This document shows, one piece after another, positions 49,533 through 58,624 of a DNA stretch of 64,000 nucleotides. Every line of letters begins with the position of its first letter. The stretch's first letter is position 1. The DNA is from Promicromonospora sp. AC04 (GTDB lineage Bacteria; Actinomycetota; Actinomycetes; Actinomycetales; Cellulomonadaceae), in assembly GCF_003058225.1 (NCBI RefSeq), contig NZ_QBUG01000006.1, positions 62,001 to 126,000 of the forward strand, written 5' to 3'. A program made the position numbers and the translations under genes. Under the pieces are notes generated by a model. The model made no database searches. It worked only from the letters and a program-made list of their open reading frames with translations, and had not been told where the DNA came from.

Positions 49533-50433
49533 CCGGGCCGCGCTCGGCCGCGTGGTCGGCGAGCTCGGGTGCGTGCCGGGCGATGACCTCGCGCACGCGC
49601 GCCGAGGCCGCGACGCCGAGCCGCTCGTAGGTGTCCAGGAAGAGCTCGCGGGCCCGCGGCCGAGGCCACCCCGTCGGCAGGAGCGACGCCGGCAGGTCGG
49701 GGTCGAGGCCCGGGAACGCGCGCCAGGCGTCCATCAGCTCGGTGCGCCGGACGAGGGCGTCCACCGGGTCGATCGCGCCCCGCCCGAGCGCGGCGTGAGT
49801 CGGCTCCCAGTCGTCGACGAACGCCTGGTAAAGCGCGGCCAGGCCCTCGAGGTCCCATGCGCTCTGCGGGGGCACGGTCGCGGGCAGGTCGGGTGCCGTG
49901 GCCACGAAGGCGGTGGCCGCCGTGACCCCGAGCTCGACCAGCTCGGCGAGCGCCTCGGCGTGATGTTCGTGGGGTGAGACCCACAGCGCGTCGTAGAGCG
50001 GTGCGAAGCCGAGCCAGCGCAGGCGCGTGCGCAGCGCCTCGCGGGCTGCTCGGTTGGCCTCAGGCACGGAGAACGCGACGACGCTCCAGCGGCCGTCCCA
50101 GGGCTCGCCGTCGTCGGCGCCGAAGCTGAAGATCCGGGCGGCGCCGTCGCTCAGCACCGTCTGGGCGCGCGGCGTGAGCTCGTGGAAGGTGTTCCGGCCG
50201 GAGCGAGTGCTGGCGAGCAGGCCGTGCTTGACCATGCGGCTCAGCGCGGCTCGGGCGGCGACGTCGCTGACCCCGAAGTCGGCCAGCAGCTCGACCAGGG
50301 CGGCCGACGGCAGCGGTTCGGCGCGTCCCCACCAGTAGTCGCCCAGCAGGGTCAGCAGCAGGCTCGGCGGCGAGCCCTGGCGGGTGCGGGGCAGGCGGGG
50401 GTGTTCTCCGGCGGCTTTGGTCGCCTTTGTCAT
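49522..50433 (-). CDS. PaaX-like transcriptional repressor (second copy)
   Basis: The 303-residue protein has the PaaX layout with PPSLLLTLLGDYWWG, the winged helix LADFGVSDVAARAALSRMVKHGLLAS, a middle domain (RWSVVAFSVPEANRAAREALRTRL) and a helical C-terminal domain. It is divergent from the FAH/CoA-ligase/monooxygenase operon and convergent with the thioesterase gene. GAGGAAGG precedes the ATG. It is only distantly similar to the first copy, so the two may sense different CoA esters. Confidence 0.88.
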   Translation of the reverse strand: MTKATKAAGEHPRLPRTRQGSPPSLLLTLLGDYWWGRAEPLPSAALVELLADFGVSDVAARAALSRMVKHGLLASTRSGRNTFHELTPRAQTVLSDGAARIFSFGADDGEPWDGRWSVVAFSVPEANRAAREALRTRLRWLGFAPLYDALWVSPHEHHAEALAELVELGVTAATAFVATAPDLPATVPPQSAWDLEGLAALYQAFVDDWEPTHAALGRGAIDPVDALVRRTELMDAWRAFPGLDPDLPASLLPTGWPRPRARELFLDTYERLGVAASARVREVIARHAPELADHAAERGPVSS

Positions 50434-50536
50434 AGGTCGCCTTCCTCTGGTCGAAGATCAACAGCCCGATCGATACTTGACATACCTTACTCCGACCGCC
50501 GATGGTTGTGTCACGTTACCGAAGGAGCAACTGACG
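50434..50536. promoter_or_regulatory. Divergent control region of the second paaX-like gene and the FAH operon
   Basis: TTGACA at 50477-50482 is a -35 candidate for the plus-strand operon, though no clear -10 follows. The same bases read ATGTCAA on the minus strand, the half-site also found at the first paaX-like gene (43754-43760). AAGGAG serves the FAH start at 50537. Confidence 0.4.
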
Positions 50537-51397
50537 ATGAGGTTAGCCAGCACCGTCGACGCCCGCCTGCACGCCGTCGTCCAGGACCGTCTCGTCGACC
50601 TGACCGATGCCCTGGGAATTGCCGGGCCCGGACCGGGCGGTCCGCTGCTCGCGTACCTGGAGCGCGGCGGCACCCTGGCCGAGCTCGCCGCCCTGGACCT
50701 GGACGGGCTGCCGAGCCGCCCGCTGGACGGCACCCGGCTCGCGGCGCCGATCGCCCGCCCGGGCAAGGTCGTCGGCGCACCGGTCAACTACCTGGACCAC
50801 AAGGCCGAGATGGGCGAGCAGAAGACCATCGCCGAGTACGGCGTGTTCCTCAAGGCGAGCTCCTCGGTCATCGGGCCCTCCGATGCGATCCGGCTGCCGT
50901 ACAGCGACGTGCGGACCGACCAGGAGGGCGAGCTGGCCGTCGTCATCGGACGGACGGCCAGCCGCGTGGACGCCGCCGACGCGCTCGACCACGTGCTCGG
51001 CTACGCCCCGACCCTGGACATCACCGTGCGGTCCACCGAGGACCGTTCGACGCGCAAGTCGTTCGACACGTTCACCCCGTTCGGCCCGTGGATCACCACG
51101 GCCGACGAGGTGGGCGACCCCGGCGACCTGGAGCTGCGCTGCTGGGTGGGCGGGGAGCTGCGCCAGCAGGTGCTGACCAAGGAGCTGATCTTCGACGTCG
51201 CGCAGCTCGTCGCGTACGCCAGCCACGTCATGACCCTGTACCCCGGGGACGTCATCGCGACGGGCACCCCCGCGGGGGTCGGCCCGATCGCCGCGGGACA
51301 ACGCGTGGTGGTCGAGATCGACCGGCTCGGCCGGCTCGACGTCCCGGTGACCGCCGACGGGGCCATCCCCTACGGCAGCCGCCCGGGTGCACGATGA
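50537..51397 (+). CDS. FAH-family hydrolase (second copy)
   Basis: The 286-residue protein has the FAH region APVNYLDHKAEMGEQ, metal ligands in DQEGELAVVIGR and GDVIATGTPAGVG. The family hydrolyses or isomerises C-C bonds of ring-cleavage products such as fumarylacetoacetate, fumarylpyruvate or 2-hydroxyhepta-2,4-dienedioate. Here it leads an operon with a CoA ligase and a flavin monooxygenase, so its substrate is probably an aromatic ring-fission product. It overlaps the next gene by ATGA. Confidence 0.88.
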   Translation: MRLASTVDARLHAVVQDRLVDLTDALGIAGPGPGGPLLAYLERGGTLAELAALDLDGLPSRPLDGTRLAAPIARPGKVVGAPVNYLDHKAEMGEQKTIAEYGVFLKASSSVIGPSDAIRLPYSDVRTDQEGELAVVIGRTASRVDAADALDHVLGYAPTLDITVRSTEDRSTRKSFDTFTPFGPWITTADEVGDPGDLELRCWVGGELRQQVLTKELIFDVAQLVAYASHVMTLYPGDVIATGTPAGVGPIAAGQRVVVEIDRLGRLDVPVTADGAIPYGSRPGAR

Positions 51398-53502
51398 CGG
51401 CGACCTGGGCCGGCGACGGGCCCGTGGACCCGTCCGCGCCGTCGGCGCAACCGCTGGAGGCCCTGTTCCGGCCGCGCAGCATCGCCGTCGTCGGCGCCTC
51501 GGCCAGCCCCGACAAGGCCGGGTACGCCATGATGCAGGCGCTCGACGGCTTTGCCGGCGAGCTGCACCCGGTCAACCCCCGCGGCGGCACCATCCTCGGC
51601 CGCGCCGCCGTGGCCGGCCTCGGTGAGCTGCCCGGCCCGGTGGACCTCGCCGTCCTCGTGGTCCCGCCGCAGGTCGTCCCGCGCGCGATCGAAGAGGCGG
51701 CGGCAGCGGGGGTGCGGGCCGCCGTCGTGTGCGCCGGCGGCTTCGCCGAGAGCGGCCCCGAGGGCGTTGAGCTGCAGGAGCAGGCCCTTGAGGCGGCGCG
51801 GCGCGGCGGCATCCGGCTCCTCGGCCCGAACACGTCCGGCTTCATGAACCCGGTCGACGGCGTGTCCGCAAACTTCATGCCCGCCGCCGCCGCGCTGCGG
51901 CCCGGCACGGTGGGGGTCGTCGCGCAGTCCGGCGGCGTCAACCTCGCGATCGCGTTCCTCCTGGAGCGTGCGGGCATCGGCCTGCGCCTCGGCGTCGGTC
52001 TGGGCAATGCGGCCGACGTCGGCTTCCCGGACCTGCTGGACTTCTTCGCGGACGACGACGCCACCACCGCCGTCGGCCTGCACGTCGAGGGCATAGCCGA
52101 CGGCGCCGAGGTCGTCGCGGCCCTGCGCCGCGTCACGGCCCGCAAGCCCGTGGTCGCCTTCAAGGTCGGGCGCTCCGACGTCGGCGACTTCGCCAGGTCG
52201 CACACCGGCTCGCTCACCGGCTCCTACGAGCTGACCCGCGCCGCGCTCGCGCAGGCGGGAGCGGTAGTCGTCGACGGGCTCGACGAGATGGTGGCCGCCC
52301 TCCAGGCCCTCCGCTCCGTGCGGCTGCCCGCGGCACCCCGGTCCGCGACCGGCGTCGCGGTGCTCACCGGCCAGGCCGGGCCCGGCCTCGTCGTCGCCGA
52401 CGCGCTCGGCGCCCGGGGCGTCCGGGTCCCCGAGCTGGCACCCGCGACCCTCGACCGGCTCGGGGAGCTCCTGCCGCCGCTGACCTACCAGCGCAACCCG
52501 GTCGACACCGGGCGGCCCTCGGCCACCTTCCCCGCCGTGCTGCGCCTCGTCGCCGCCGAACCCGGGATCGACGCCGTCGGCGTGTACGCGCTCGACGAGC
52601 CCGGCGTCCTGGACCCCGTGAGCGCAGTCGAGGGCGCGGTCGGCCGGGTGCTCTACGCCACCGGGGGACCCGCCGCCGTCGTCGAGGAGCACCGGGCGCG
52701 GCTGGAGAAGCTCGGCGTGCCGCTCTACGCCAGCCCCGGCGACCTCGCGATCGGGCTCGCCGCCCTGGTCAGCGACGCCGCCGCCCGCGCGGTACCCGAC
52801 GCGCCGCCCGTCGCCGCCACGCGGACCGTCGGGCGCGACCTGGACGAGGACGAGGCAAAGACGCTCTTCGAGGCCAACGGCCTGCGCACCATGCGCCGGC
52901 GCGCGGCCGCGGACCGGGCCTCCGCCCACGACGCCCTGGACGAGCTCGGCGGACCGGAGAACCCGGTGGTCGTCAAGGTCCTCGACGCCGCGGTGCTGCA
53001 CAAGTCCGACGTCGGCGGGGTGCACGTCGGGGTCCGCGGCCACGCGGAGCTGGACGCGGCCGTCGACGCGATCGACACGATCGACGGGACCTCCCCACGG
53101 CGTTACCTCGTCGAAGAGCAGGCGCCCGGCGGCACCGAGCTCATCGTCGGCGGGGTCCGCGACGCCGTCTTCGGGCCCGTCGTCCTGCTCGGCCTCGGCG
53201 GCGTAGGGGTCGAGCTCGGCAACGAACCCGTCCTGCGCCTCGCACCCCTGTCCGCCGAGCGCGCCGCCGAGATGGTCGACGCGCTGCCCGCCGCGGTGCT
53301 CGACGGCTTCCGGGGCGCGCCGCCAGTGGACCGCGCCGCGCTCGCGACCACCCTGCTCGCCGTGAGCGACGTGCTCACGCAGCACCACGACATCACCGAG
53401 ATCGATCTCAACCCGGTACGGGTCACCGCCCGCGGACCGGTCGTCCTGGACGCCGTCGTCGTCCGGACCCCAGGAGAGGAGAACCATGTCCAGCACGCCT
53501 GA
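51394..53502 (+). CDS. ADP-forming (NDP-forming) acyl-CoA ligase
   Basis: The 702-residue protein joins a CoA-binding/succinyl-CoA-ligase alpha-like half (FRPRSIAVVGASASPDKAG; VGVVAQSGGVNLAI; the phosphohistidine segment FARSHTGSLTGSYE) to an ATP-grasp beta-like half (VVVKVLDAAVLHKSDVGGVHVGV; TEIDLNPVRV). This is the acetate-CoA ligase (ADP-forming) family, also known with aromatic acids as substrates. It gives the operon a second, reversible way of making a CoA ester. It overlaps the monooxygenase gene by 17 bp. Confidence 0.9.
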   Translation: MTATWAGDGPVDPSAPSAQPLEALFRPRSIAVVGASASPDKAGYAMMQALDGFAGELHPVNPRGGTILGRAAVAGLGELPGPVDLAVLVVPPQVVPRAIEEAAAAGVRAAVVCAGGFAESGPEGVELQEQALEAARRGGIRLLGPNTSGFMNPVDGVSANFMPAAAALRPGTVGVVAQSGGVNLAIAFLLERAGIGLRLGVGLGNAADVGFPDLLDFFADDDATTAVGLHVEGIADGAEVVAALRRVTARKPVVAFKVGRSDVGDFARSHTGSLTGSYELTRAALAQAGAVVVDGLDEMVAALQALRSVRLPAAPRSATGVAVLTGQAGPGLVVADALGARGVRVPELAPATLDRLGELLPPLTYQRNPVDTGRPSATFPAVLRLVAAEPGIDAVGVYALDEPGVLDPVSAVEGAVGRVLYATGGPAAVVEEHRARLEKLGVPLYASPGDLAIGLAALVSDAAARAVPDAPPVAATRTVGRDLDEDEAKTLFEANGLRTMRRRAAADRASAHDALDELGGPENPVVVKVLDAAVLHKSDVGGVHVGVRGHAELDAAVDAIDTIDGTSPRRYLVEEQAPGGTELIVGGVRDAVFGPVVLLGLGGVGVELGNEPVLRLAPLSAERAAEMVDALPAAVLDGFRGAPPVDRAALATTLLAVSDVLTQHHDITEIDLNPVRVTARGPVVLDAVVVRTPGEENHVQHA

Positions 53503-54724
53503 GACCGACGGGGTCCGGGAGCGCGAGACGCTCGTCGTCGGCGCGGGGCCGGTCGGCCTGACCGCCGCCCTGGCGTTGCGGTCGTTCGGCCGTCCGGTGA
53601 CCGTCCTGGAGGCCGGGCCGGACGGGCGGCAGCGGCCGGGCAGCCGCGCGATCTTCACGCACAGCCAGACACTCCAGATCCTCGACCGGCTCAGCCCCGG
53701 GCTCGGCGCTCAGCTGTACGAGCACGGCGTCTACTGGAACACCCAGCGCACGTTCTACGAGGGCAAGGAGGTCTACGCCAAGACCTACCCCGACCCCGCG
53801 CCGGGCACGTACCCGCACTTCACGAGCCTGCCGCAGGTGCAGACCGAGCGGTACCTCTACGAGCGGGCGGTCGCCGCCGGCGTCGAGTTCGCCTGGGAGC
53901 AGGAGGTCGACGAGCTCGTCGCCGACGACGACGGCGTGCGGCTCACCACCCTGGGCGGCGACCGCTGGCAGGCCAAGTACGTGATCGCAGCGGACGGCTC
54001 GCGCTCGGCCGTGCGCAAGCAGATCGGCGCCCGGATGGAGGGCGGACGCGACGACGGCTGGTACATCGTCGTGGACGTCGACGAGATCGACCGGCCCACG
54101 CTGCCCCAGGAGCGGCACTTCCACTACGCCCACCCCGCGGTCCAGGGCCGCAACGTCCTCGTCGTGCCGTTCGCGGGCGGGTACCGCGTCGACCTGCAGC
54201 TGGTCGACGGCGACGACGCGGAGAAGTTCGCCTCGCCCGACGGCGTGCGCATCTGGCTCGACGCGGTGCTCCCGCCCGGGTACGGGGAGCGCACCTCGTG
54301 GGTCTCGACCTACCAGTTCCTCCAGCTCGTCGCGCACGACTTCGCCGATCCCGCCCGCCGGGTGCTGCTCGTCGGGGAAGCGGCCCACCTCTTCGCGCCG
54401 TTCGGCGCGCGAGGCCTCAACTCGGGCGTGCCCGACGCCGAGGCGGCCGCGTCCGCCGTCGTCCTGGCGCTCGCGGCGGGCACCCGGGAGTCGGCGCGTA
54501 CGGCGGTGGAGTCGTTCGCCCTCGCCCGCCGCTCCGCCGCGCTGTTCAACCGGGACGCCGCGGGGGAGGCGCTGGCGCACCTGCGCCCTTCGCCCGAGCG
54601 GGCCGGCGAGGTCCGGGCGGCCGCCGAGCAAGCCCCGCAGAACGAGGCGGCGTCCAGCTGGCTCGAGAAGGCGCCCTACGGACCACGCGGTGTGCACACG
54701 GCGCAGACCGTCTACCGGTACTGA
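53486..54724 (+). CDS. FAD-dependent aromatic monooxygenase
   Basis: The 412-residue protein has the Rossmann FAD motif VVGAGPVGLTAALAL, the DG motif IAADGSRSAVR and the GD-type motif GEAAHLFAPFGARGLNSGV, the set of class A hydroxylases such as 3-hydroxybenzoate 6-hydroxylase, MhpA and PHBH. It would add one oxygen to a phenolic ring with NAD(P)H. With gentisate dioxygenase encoded 16 kb away, ring hydroxylation to gentisate is a good candidate reaction, but the exact substrate is not fixed by sequence. GGAGAGGAG precedes the ATG. Confidence 0.9.
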   Translation: MSSTPETDGVRERETLVVGAGPVGLTAALALRSFGRPVTVLEAGPDGRQRPGSRAIFTHSQTLQILDRLSPGLGAQLYEHGVYWNTQRTFYEGKEVYAKTYPDPAPGTYPHFTSLPQVQTERYLYERAVAAGVEFAWEQEVDELVADDDGVRLTTLGGDRWQAKYVIAADGSRSAVRKQIGARMEGGRDDGWYIVVDVDEIDRPTLPQERHFHYAHPAVQGRNVLVVPFAGGYRVDLQLVDGDDAEKFASPDGVRIWLDAVLPPGYGERTSWVSTYQFLQLVAHDFADPARRVLLVGEAAHLFAPFGARGLNSGVPDAEAAASAVVLALAAGTRESARTAVESFALARRSAALFNRDAAGEALAHLRPSPERAGEVRAAAEQAPQNEAASSWLEKAPYGPRGVHTAQTVYRY

Positions 54725-54737
54725 AAGGTTGGTCGTC

Positions 54738-55655
54738 ATGTCTCTCCTCGGCAACGTGCACGTGGCCTCCGTGGTCGCGCTCGGAATGCAGCGGCTGTCC
54801 ACCGTCGGCCTCCGGCTGGCATCGCGCGGCAAGCCGACGCCGTTCCCCGAGTGCCGCGCGCAGATCGACGAGGTCAGCGTCCCGACCTCGGTCGGACCGG
54901 CCACGGCGTTCGTCTACCGCCCCCTCGACCGGGCCGACGACCTGCCGGTGCACGTCAACTTCCACGGCGGCGGGTACGTCATGCGGGACGCGGCGCTCGA
55001 CGACCCGCTCTGCCGGTACCTCGCCGCCGAGGCCGGGGTGGTCGTCGTCAACGTCGACTACGCCGTCGCGCCGCAGCACAGGTTCCCCGCACCGGCGCAC
55101 CAGGCCTACGAGGTGGTGCGGTGGGTCGCCAACCACGGGGGCGACCACGGCTGGGACGGGACACGGCTCACGGTCGGCGGCCAGAGCGCGGGCGGCGCGC
55201 TCGCGGCGGCCGCGGCGCGCCAGGCCCTCGAGCGGGGCGATCCCCGCATCGCGCTCCAGGTCATCCACTACGCACCCCTGGATCTGGTCACCCATGCCCG
55301 GGACAAGGAGTCGGTCGGCCCCAACCCGCTGATCAAGCCCTGGATGGGCGACGTGTTCGACAACGCCTACATCCCGGACCCGGCGATGCGCTCGGACCGC
55401 CTCGCCTCGCCGGGCAACGCCGCCGACGTCGCCGACCTGACCGGCATCGCGCCCGCGGTGGTCGTGACCTGCGAGCTGGACCGGCTCCGTGGTGACGGCG
55501 CGGCCTACGCGCGGCGGCTGCGCGACGCCGGAGCCCTGGTCACCCACGTGGACGTCCCGGGCGTCGACCACGCCTACGACATGACCGACATCGAAACGGC
55601 CCGGCGCACGTACGCGCTGATCGCCGAGCACCTCAGAGAAGTTTCTCAACGATGA
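54738..55655 (+). CDS. Alpha/beta hydrolase (HSL/acetyl-esterase family)
   Basis: The 305-residue protein has the oxyanion motif HGGGY, the nucleophile elbow GGQSAGG, and the catalytic Asp and His in CELDRLRGDG and GVDHAYD. It belongs to the hormone-sensitive-lipase-like esterases. It would hydrolyse an ester or lactone, perhaps to release the aromatic acid. ATG at 54738 follows AAAGG by about 10 bp and lies 13 bp after the monooxygenase stop. Confidence 0.88.
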   Translation: MSLLGNVHVASVVALGMQRLSTVGLRLASRGKPTPFPECRAQIDEVSVPTSVGPATAFVYRPLDRADDLPVHVNFHGGGYVMRDAALDDPLCRYLAAEAGVVVVNVDYAVAPQHRFPAPAHQAYEVVRWVANHGGDHGWDGTRLTVGGQSAGGALAAAAARQALERGDPRIALQVIHYAPLDLVTHARDKESVGPNPLIKPWMGDVFDNAYIPDPAMRSDRLASPGNAADVADLTGIAPAVVVTCELDRLRGDGAAYARRLRDAGALVTHVDVPGVDHAYDMTDIETARRTYALIAEHLREVSQR

Positions 55656-55665
55656 GAGGACCGTC

Positions 55666-57162
55666 ATGACCATCACCGACAACCCCGCAGAAGTTGCCAG
55701 CGGCGTGCACTTTCCCCCCGGACGGCTGTTCGTCGGTGGCGAGTGGCGCGAGGCAGCCGACGGCGGACGACGCGACGTGATCAGCCCGGCGACGGGCCGG
55801 GTGATCTCGTCGGTGGCCTGGGCCGGGACGACCGACGTCGACGCGGCCGTCGCCGCCGCGCGCGAGTCGTTCGACTCCGGCGTCTGGTCGCGGCTGAGCG
55901 GCCGCGAGCGGTCGCGCGTCCTGCTCAAGGCCGTCGAGATCCTTCGTGAGCGCCGTGAGGAGCTCGCGCAGCTGGAGAGCCACGACGTCGGCAAGCCGAT
56001 CACGTTCGCGCGGATCGTCGACGTCGAGCACGCGATCCTGCAGTTCGAGTACGCGGCGAGCCTCGGCCAGCACCTGGACGGCTCGGTCCGGGAGATCCCG
56101 GCCAACGCCCATGCATACATCCGCAAGGAGCCGATCGGCGTCGTCGCCGCGATCACGCCCTTCAACTTTCCGCTGATCCTGTCCTCGACCAAGATCGCCC
56201 CGGCGCTCGTCGCCGGGAACTCAGTGGTCCACAAGCCGGCGAGCGACACCCCGCTCAGCGCGCTGTTCATGGCCCAGGTGCTCAAGGACGCCGGCGTCCC
56301 GGACGGCGTCTTCAACGTCGTCACGGGCTCCGGCGCGAGCCTGGGGGACCACCTCGTCGGCCACCCGCAGGTCGACAAGGTCGCGTTCACCGGGTCGACG
56401 GAGGTGGGTGCACACGCCGCGGCGCTCGCCTCGCGCACCCTCAAGCCGTTCACGGCGGAGCTCGGCGGCAACGCGGCCAACATCCTGTTCGCCGACGCCG
56501 ACCTCGACAAGGCGATCGGCACCGTGATCGGCGCGTTCGTCTTCAACGCCGGCCAGTTCTGCATGGCCGGGCCGCGTCTGCTCGTCGAGCGGCCGATCTA
56601 CGACACCGTGCTGGGCATCCTGGGCCAGGCGGTCCCCGGCGTGCCCTTCGGCGACATCACCGACGACGCCACCGTCGTCGGACCGCTCGCCAGCCAGAAG
56701 CAGCTCGACAAGGTCACGGCCCTGGTCGAGTCCGCGCGCCGCGACGGCGCGCAGGTGGTGTGCGGCGGCGAGCAGGCCGACCTGGGCGGCGGGTTCTACT
56801 ACCGGCCGACGGTCCTGGCCGGCCTGTCGTCGGACGCGGAGTGCGTCCGCGAGGAGGTGTTCGGGCCGGTCCTCACGGTCCAGCCCTTCGACACCGAGGA
56901 CGAGGCCGTAGCGATGGCGAACGGCACGGCCTACGGCCTGGCCTCCGGCATCCAGAGCTCGGACATCGCGCGTATCCACCGCGTGGCCAAGCGGCTCGAC
57001 GCCGGGATCTGCTGGGTCAACGGTTGGGCCGTGCTCGACCCGGCGGTCCCCTTCGGCGGGGTCAAGGCGTCGGGGTGGGGCCGGGAGTACGGCCCTGAGG
57101 CGCTGGCGTCCTACCAGCGCACCAAGTCCATCGTCATCGACCTCGGGGAGGACCCGGCATGA
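55666..57162 (+). CDS. Aldehyde dehydrogenase
   Basis: The 498-residue protein has the ALDH set: ITPFNFPLIL, FTGSTEVGAH, catalytic Glu in TAELGGNAANIL and catalytic Cys in NAGQFCMAGPRL, and late REEVFGPVLTV. It is like aryl-aldehyde (vanillin, benzaldehyde) dehydrogenases and would oxidise an aldehyde to the acid with NAD(P)+. GAGAGGA precedes the ATG. Its stop overlaps the alcohol dehydrogenase start by 4 bp. Confidence 0.9.
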   Translation: MTITDNPAEVASGVHFPPGRLFVGGEWREAADGGRRDVISPATGRVISSVAWAGTTDVDAAVAAARESFDSGVWSRLSGRERSRVLLKAVEILRERREELAQLESHDVGKPITFARIVDVEHAILQFEYAASLGQHLDGSVREIPANAHAYIRKEPIGVVAAITPFNFPLILSSTKIAPALVAGNSVVHKPASDTPLSALFMAQVLKDAGVPDGVFNVVTGSGASLGDHLVGHPQVDKVAFTGSTEVGAHAAALASRTLKPFTAELGGNAANILFADADLDKAIGTVIGAFVFNAGQFCMAGPRLLVERPIYDTVLGILGQAVPGVPFGDITDDATVVGPLASQKQLDKVTALVESARRDGAQVVCGGEQADLGGGFYYRPTVLAGLSSDAECVREEVFGPVLTVQPFDTEDEAVAMANGTAYGLASGIQSSDIARIHRVAKRLDAGICWVNGWAVLDPAVPFGGVKASGWGREYGPEALASYQRTKSIVIDLGEDPA

Positions 57163-58265
57163 GCACCACCACCAGGGCCGCGGTCCTCACCGCGCCCCAG
57201 ACGCCGTTCACCGTGCGGGACGTCGAGCTCGCCGAGCTGCGTGCGCACGAGGTCCTCGTGCGGATGGTCGCCACCGGCGTGTGCCACACCGATCTGGGCG
57301 TGTGGGCCGGCGGCATCCCGTTCCCGCTGCCCGGGGTCATCGGCCACGAGGGCGCCGGGGTGGTGGAGCAGGTCGGCCCGGCGGTGACCACTGTCGCCCC
57401 GGGGGACCAGGTGGTGCTGAGCTACACGTCCTGCGGCGACTGCCCGGCGTGCCTGGACGGCCACCCGGCCTACTGCGCCACCTGGCTGCCCCGGAACCTC
57501 TTCGACGGGGCGCGCGAGGACGGGACGGCGACGCTCTCGATCGACGGCGCTCCCATCGGCGGGCACTTCTTCGCCCAGTCGTCGTTCGCCGAGCACGCGA
57601 TCGCCGAGGAGCGCAACGTCGTCGTCGTGGATGCCGACGCCGACCTCGCAGGTCTCGCCCCGCTCGGGTGCGGGGTGATGACGGGCTTCGGATCGGTGTG
57701 GAACGCGCTGGACGTCCAGCCCGGTGCGCGGGTCGCGGTGTTCGGGGCGGGCGCGGTCGGCCTGTCGGGAGTGGTGGCCGCGGCCCTGCGCGAGCCGGGC
57801 CTGCTCATCGCCGTCGACGTCGTGCCGGAGCGGCTCGAGCTGGCGGCCGAGCTCGGCGCCACGCACACGATCAACGGCCGGGACGAGGACGTGGCCGCGC
57901 GCATCGCGGAGTTCACCGCCGGCGCCGGCCTGACCCACGCCTTCGACACCACCGGGGTGCCCGCAGTGGCGCGGTCCGCGATCGACGCCCTCGGCGCACG
58001 GGGCCACCTGGTCACCTGCGGCGCTCCGCCGCCCGGGACGGAGATCCCCGTGGACTTCCAGGGCATCCTCCCCGGCAAGTCGGTCAGCGGCGTGACGATG
58101 GGCGACGCCGACCCGAAGGTCCTCGTCCCGCAACTCGTCGAGCTCGTGGCCGCCGGCCGGCTACCGCTCGGGCGGCTCGTCAAGCAGTACAAGCTGTCCG
58201 AGCTCGACGCGGCCTTCGCCGACATGCACCACGGCACCACTGTCAAGCCGGTCATCGTGCACTGA
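57159..58265 (+). CDS. Zinc-dependent alcohol dehydrogenase (aryl-alcohol type)
   Basis: The 368-residue protein has the catalytic zinc region GVCHTDLGVWAG and GHEGAGVVEQVG, the structural-zinc cysteines in SCGDCPACLDGHPAYC, and a Rossmann motif VFGAGAVGLSGV. It is like benzyl-alcohol/aryl-alcohol dehydrogenases of the MDR family. Coupled to the preceding aldehyde dehydrogenase it would take an alcohol to the acid. It is the last gene of the operon and ends at a strong hairpin. Confidence 0.9.
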   Translation: MSTTTRAAVLTAPQTPFTVRDVELAELRAHEVLVRMVATGVCHTDLGVWAGGIPFPLPGVIGHEGAGVVEQVGPAVTTVAPGDQVVLSYTSCGDCPACLDGHPAYCATWLPRNLFDGAREDGTATLSIDGAPIGGHFFAQSSFAEHAIAEERNVVVVDADADLAGLAPLGCGVMTGFGSVWNALDVQPGARVAVFGAGAVGLSGVVAAALREPGLLIAVDVVPERLELAAELGATHTINGRDEDVAARIAEFTAGAGLTHAFDTTGVPAVARSAIDALGARGHLVTCGAPPPGTEIPVDFQGILPGKSVSGVTMGDADPKVLVPQLVELVAAGRLPLGRLVKQYKLSELDAAFADMHHGTTVKPVIVH

Positions 58266-58272
58266 TCCGTTG

Positions 58273-58302
58273 CCCCTCGCTGCGGCCGGCAGCAGCGAGG
58301 GG
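58273..58302. terminator. Bidirectional terminator after the alcohol dehydrogenase gene
   Basis: CCCCTCGCTGC (58273-58283) pairs perfectly with GCAGCGAGGGG (58292-58302) over an 8-base loop in the 45-bp gap between the convergent alcohol dehydrogenase and DUF4242 genes. Confidence 0.8.
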
Positions 58303-58310
58303 TCCGGTCC

Positions 58311-58559
58311 TCAGACCTCCACCGGGACCGGGTAGACCTCGGTGGCCGGGTGGCCGGTGCGCTCGTGGATGCGCTTGACCGCCTCCGCGTCGGGCGCCTC
58401 CGAGACGCACCAGACCATCCCGGAGTCGGGGTCGCCCCATGCCTTCTGGAAGTCGACACCTTCGTCGCCCTGGATGTCGAGGTCCGCCTGATGTGCGGCT
58501 TTGAGTGCTTCGGGGGTGATGCCGTGCATCCCGTGGTGAACGTCCATGAACTTGGGCAT
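58311..58559 (-). CDS. DUF4242 (SCO4226-type) small protein
   Basis: The 82-residue protein begins MPKFMDVHHGMHGITPEAL and has the DUF4242 pattern with a late GHPATEVYPV. The Streptomyces homologue SCO4226 is described as a nickel-binding protein; the histidines in the first motif fit metal binding. AGGAGG precedes the ATG. It lies 65 bp after the lacI gene on the same strand and may be read from its own promoter. Confidence 0.85.
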   Translation of the reverse strand: MPKFMDVHHGMHGITPEALKAAHQADLDIQGDEGVDFQKAWGDPDSGMVWCVSEAPDAEAVKRIHERTGHPATEVYPVPVEV

Positions 58560-58624
58560 GGCGAGAACCTCCTGGTTCGTTTCCGGCGCCGCCGTTGGCG
58601 CCGGCTACCTCTGTTCTACACCGA

